From positions 1 through 54,871 of the forward strand of contig JAFSZZ010000042.1 in NCBI GenBank assembly GCA_017458765.1: a stretch of 54,871 bases of DNA. The letters run 5' to 3'. The stretch's first letter is position 1, and every line of letters starts with the position of its first letter. This DNA is from Lachnospiraceae bacterium (GTDB lineage Bacteria > Bacillota > Clostridia > Lachnospirales > Lachnospiraceae). The position numbers were made by a program, and so were the translations under genes. Positions 52,806-54,871 of this stretch are shown here, one piece after another. The notes beneath the pieces were generated by a model. The model was given only the letters and a program-made list of their open reading frames with translations, was not told where the DNA came from and searched no databases.

Positions 52806-54758
52806 TTATTTTACCTGCATTTTCATAAATTCAAGGAAATCCTTTTCGGGAAGCGGTCTGCAGAAATAATAACCCTGCAGGTATTCACAGCCCTGGATAT
52901 AATCGGCTCCGAGTTCGGTGAATTTATGTACTACCTTCTCCTCTTCAACTCCCTCAACAAGAACCTTTCTTCCCATCTCCTTGAGCATCTTTACGGTATC
53001 CTGTACCATTATCCACATCTTCGGATCATCCACTCCGTCTACGAAGCTTTTGTCAAGCTTAACTATCTCTACCGGAAGTGTGGTGACCCTCTTAACATTG
53101 GAATAACCAGTACCGTAATCGTCAAGAGCGAAGTTGATGCCCATCTCATGCAGTCTTGTGATATTCTGATCGACAACATCGGGATCAAAATCAACGGCCG
53201 ATTCGGTTATCTCAAGATTAAGCCTGGATGCATCAAGCTTATATTTTTTCAGCAGAAATGCTACCTTTTCAACAAGGTTCATCTCGATACACTGCGATGT
53301 AGACATATTGATCTCTATACATTTAAGTCCAAGTTCATCGAAATCATTCTCGGAGATAAACCTGCATACATCCTCCAGTACGAAATCTCCTATCGCGTGT
53401 ATCGCACCGCTTATCTCGGCTGCTTCTATGAACATTCCGGGCGATATCAGGCCGTAGATCTCATCCCTTATACGTATCAGTGCCTCTGCCGCAACAAACC
53501 TCTTCTCCAAAATGGAGTAGATGGGCTGATAGAACAGTTCAAAGCTTTTATAGCTGATAGCCCTGTCTATTATCTCATCAAGTTCACTCTTTATCCTGAA
53601 CTCCCTGTTGTCCACATAATCCGGATAGAACATAACATCCTTGGTATCGGGCAGTATACGTTCAAAAGATATACAAAACGAATAAAGCGTATTGTAGTTG
53701 TCGATATCTTCCGGACATCTTAATATGCACAGCCTGGAATTTATCATTACCGTGAATCCCTCAACATCAAGTGTATCGCTGTAGTAATTCTTTATCTGTA
53801 CCGCAAGTTTTTTTACCGCCTCGCCATCCATCGTCTCACTGATAACGGCAAACAGTCCGTCCTCAAGATAGTAAATATCCTCTTCAAGCGAATTGTACCT
53901 TGCAAACGCACCAAACTTTGACGACTGTTCCCTTAAGAAAGTGCTTAAGAGCTGCTGCCCCAGATACAGTCTTATGTTCTTAAAATTCACCATCTTGATG
54001 AGAAGTATATAGACCGGCGTTCCCGTCGCCAGAACATTCCTTATATGCTCATGGGCAACATTATAACTGCGTGCTCCGGTCATTGGATCGGTCATCTCTT
54101 CTTCGCGCCGTATTATCAGGCTGAACAAAAGCAGGGCAACGCTTATCATGAACATCTCAACCAGATGGTCCGGCATAAATGCCTGTACGACTATACCGAT
54201 CATGATGATCGGATACAGCAGGAGCATGACTATAAACTTGTCCTTACGTATGATGGACCTGTATTTCAGTATCACCGCGATCTCAAAAAGCATAAACAAT
54301 CCGGCGTTTATGTAGAACATCAGTATCCCTCTCATCCGGTAATACTGCAGCTTCTCATCAACATAGAATATGAACGGGTAAAACATGTTCACAACAAGTC
54401 CCGCCGTGTTTATGATCATAGACGCATACCATATTGCACGTACCTTCTTATTTTTCTCAAATTCGTGCCACATACCTATATTTGAATATATGAAAGGAAG
54501 ATACGAAGGCAGTATCAGATTATGCGTGAAGAAATATATGTAATGCCACATATAAGTGACCGTATGGTTTATATCCGACCGGACTCCGTAATCCTTCATG
54601 TAACCCGCGCCGAAATCGGCGATCGTCGAAAGCATTATCACGAGCATCATCAGATAAAACAGGCCGTTGTTCCTTCCGTGAAACATTTTCTTAAGAACGC
54701 ACGACATTATGATCAGTATTAAGATTATGAAGGCACATACATCATAATATAGGATCAT
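52806..54758 (-). CDS. Membrane c-di-GMP phosphodiesterase-like EAL protein
   Basis: The 650-residue protein has about seven N-terminal membrane helices (5-215), a degenerate GGDEF-like domain (about 225-370), and a C-terminal EAL domain (about 385-640). In the GGDEF-like domain, YYLEDGLFAVI stands where the catalytic GGDEF should be, so cyclase activity is not expected. EAL catalytic motifs are intact: EALIRI, NLEITES, LDDYGTGYSN, VKLDKSFV and VEGVE. It probably hydrolyses c-di-GMP under control of a membrane signal. It overlaps the upstream EAL gene by 4 nt (ATGA). Confidence 0.88.
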   Translation of the reverse strand: MILYYDVCAFIILILIIMSCVLKKMFHGRNNGLFYLMMLVIMLSTIADFGAGYMKDYGVRSDINHTVTYMWHYIYFFTHNLILPSYLPFIYSNIGMWHEFEKNKKVRAIWYASMIINTAGLVVNMFYPFIFYVDEKLQYYRMRGILMFYINAGLFMLFEIAVILKYRSIIRKDKFIVMLLLYPIIMIGIVVQAFMPDHLVEMFMISVALLLFSLIIRREEEMTDPMTGARSYNVAHEHIRNVLATGTPVYILLIKMVNFKNIRLYLGQQLLSTFLREQSSKFGAFARYNSLEEDIYYLEDGLFAVISETMDGEAVKKLAVQIKNYYSDTLDVEGFTVMINSRLCILRCPEDIDNYNTLYSFCISFERILPDTKDVMFYPDYVDNREFRIKSELDEIIDRAISYKSFELFYQPIYSILEKRFVAAEALIRIRDEIYGLISPGMFIEAAEISGAIHAIGDFVLEDVCRFISENDFDELGLKCIEINMSTSQCIEMNLVEKVAFLLKKYKLDASRLNLEITESAVDFDPDVVDQNITRLHEMGINFALDDYGTGYSNVKRVTTLPVEIVKLDKSFVDGVDDPKMWIMVQDTVKMLKEMGRKVLVEGVEEEKVVHKFTELGADYIQGCEYLQGYYFCRPLPEKDFLEFMKMQVK

Positions 54759-54871
54759 ATACCGAAATCCCTTCCCGTTTTATGTTTATTTACAAACTCA
54801 AGAAATTCAGCCTGGCCGAGCGGCTTGGAAAAATAGAAGCCCTGGATATAATCACAGCCGAGATCTATGAA
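54755..54871 (-). CDS. C-terminal end of a second EAL-domain protein, cut by window edge
   Basis: The last 38 codons read FIDLGCDYIQGFYFSKPLGQ and then AEFLEFVNKHK. This matches the end of the neighbouring EAL protein (ELGADYIQGCEYLQGYYFCR, LPEKDFLEFM). Its TGA overlaps the next ATG. The 5' part lies outside the window. Confidence 0.85.
   Translation of the reverse strand, partial: FIDLGCDYIQGFYFSKPLGQAEFLEFVNKHKTGRDFGI

Noticed and set aside
54040..54120. Diguanylate cyclase activity of the EAL protein
   Set aside because: The GGDEF-like domain lacks the catalytic motif.
1..54871. CRISPR array, insertion sequence, tRNA or rRNA genes
   Set aside because: No regular repeat-spacer pattern, transposase or cloverleaf was seen, and gaps between genes are mostly too short.

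Overview
The window looks like chromosome of an anaerobic Clostridia-type Firmicute, most likely Lachnospiraceae (genus not determinable by eye). The evidence is a class III (oxygen-sensitive) ribonucleotide reductase, a complete Rnf complex, a biotin-dependent Na+-pump decarboxylase operon, a cmk-ispH-S1 block, DUF6472 and YprB-like proteins of the kind seen in that family, AGGAGG ribosome sites, and many extended -10 promoters. Nearly all genes read on the minus strand.

Region 1 (1-16866, minus) is one uninterrupted giant non-ribosomal peptide synthetase frame that runs off the left edge. The visible 5622 codons hold five modules: (half C)-A-T, C-A-T-E, C-A-T-E, C-A-T, C-A(partial). The first condensation domain lacks its N-terminal half, including the HHxxxDG active site. 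Modules 1 and 2 resemble modules 4 and 5 at a spacing of about 11.86 kb, so the gene looks like a duplicated three-module unit. No thioesterase, MbtH or Sfp gene is in view.

Region 2 (16890-18774) holds an amino-acid:cation symporter just upstream of the NRPS, then a gap with a 34-codon remnant of a DUF4143-type AAA ATPase and a terminator. Region 3 (18775-22976) holds nrdD, a WYL regulator and a divergent AP2/HNH-like protein. Two pairs of NrdR-box-like palindromes, each with helically correct 31-32 bp spacing, lie in front of nrdD and in the WYL/AP2 intergenic region.

Region 4 (22980-30217) holds a membrane-anchored GH25 muramidase, the flavinyltransferase ApbE, and rnfCDGEAB. ApbE would attach FMN to RnfG and RnfD, so its position beside the operon makes sense. 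Region 5 (30359-36938) has a YprB-like exonuclease facing a minus-strand run: TetR, HI0933 flavoprotein, a tandem hairpin repeat, cmk, ispH, S1 and cheR.

Region 6 (36946-42301) is a Na+-translocating decarboxylase/transcarboxylase operon, mmdA-oadG-biotin carrier-oadB-oadA, with two different carboxyltransferase subunits sharing one carrier and pump. Region 7 (42462-54871) is housekeeping: scpB, scpA, a metallophosphoesterase, rpsU, alaS, asnA, a small DUF6472 protein, a heterodimeric ABC exporter, and two tandem EAL-domain proteins, the last cut by the right edge. I saw no tRNA, rRNA, CRISPR array or insertion sequence.
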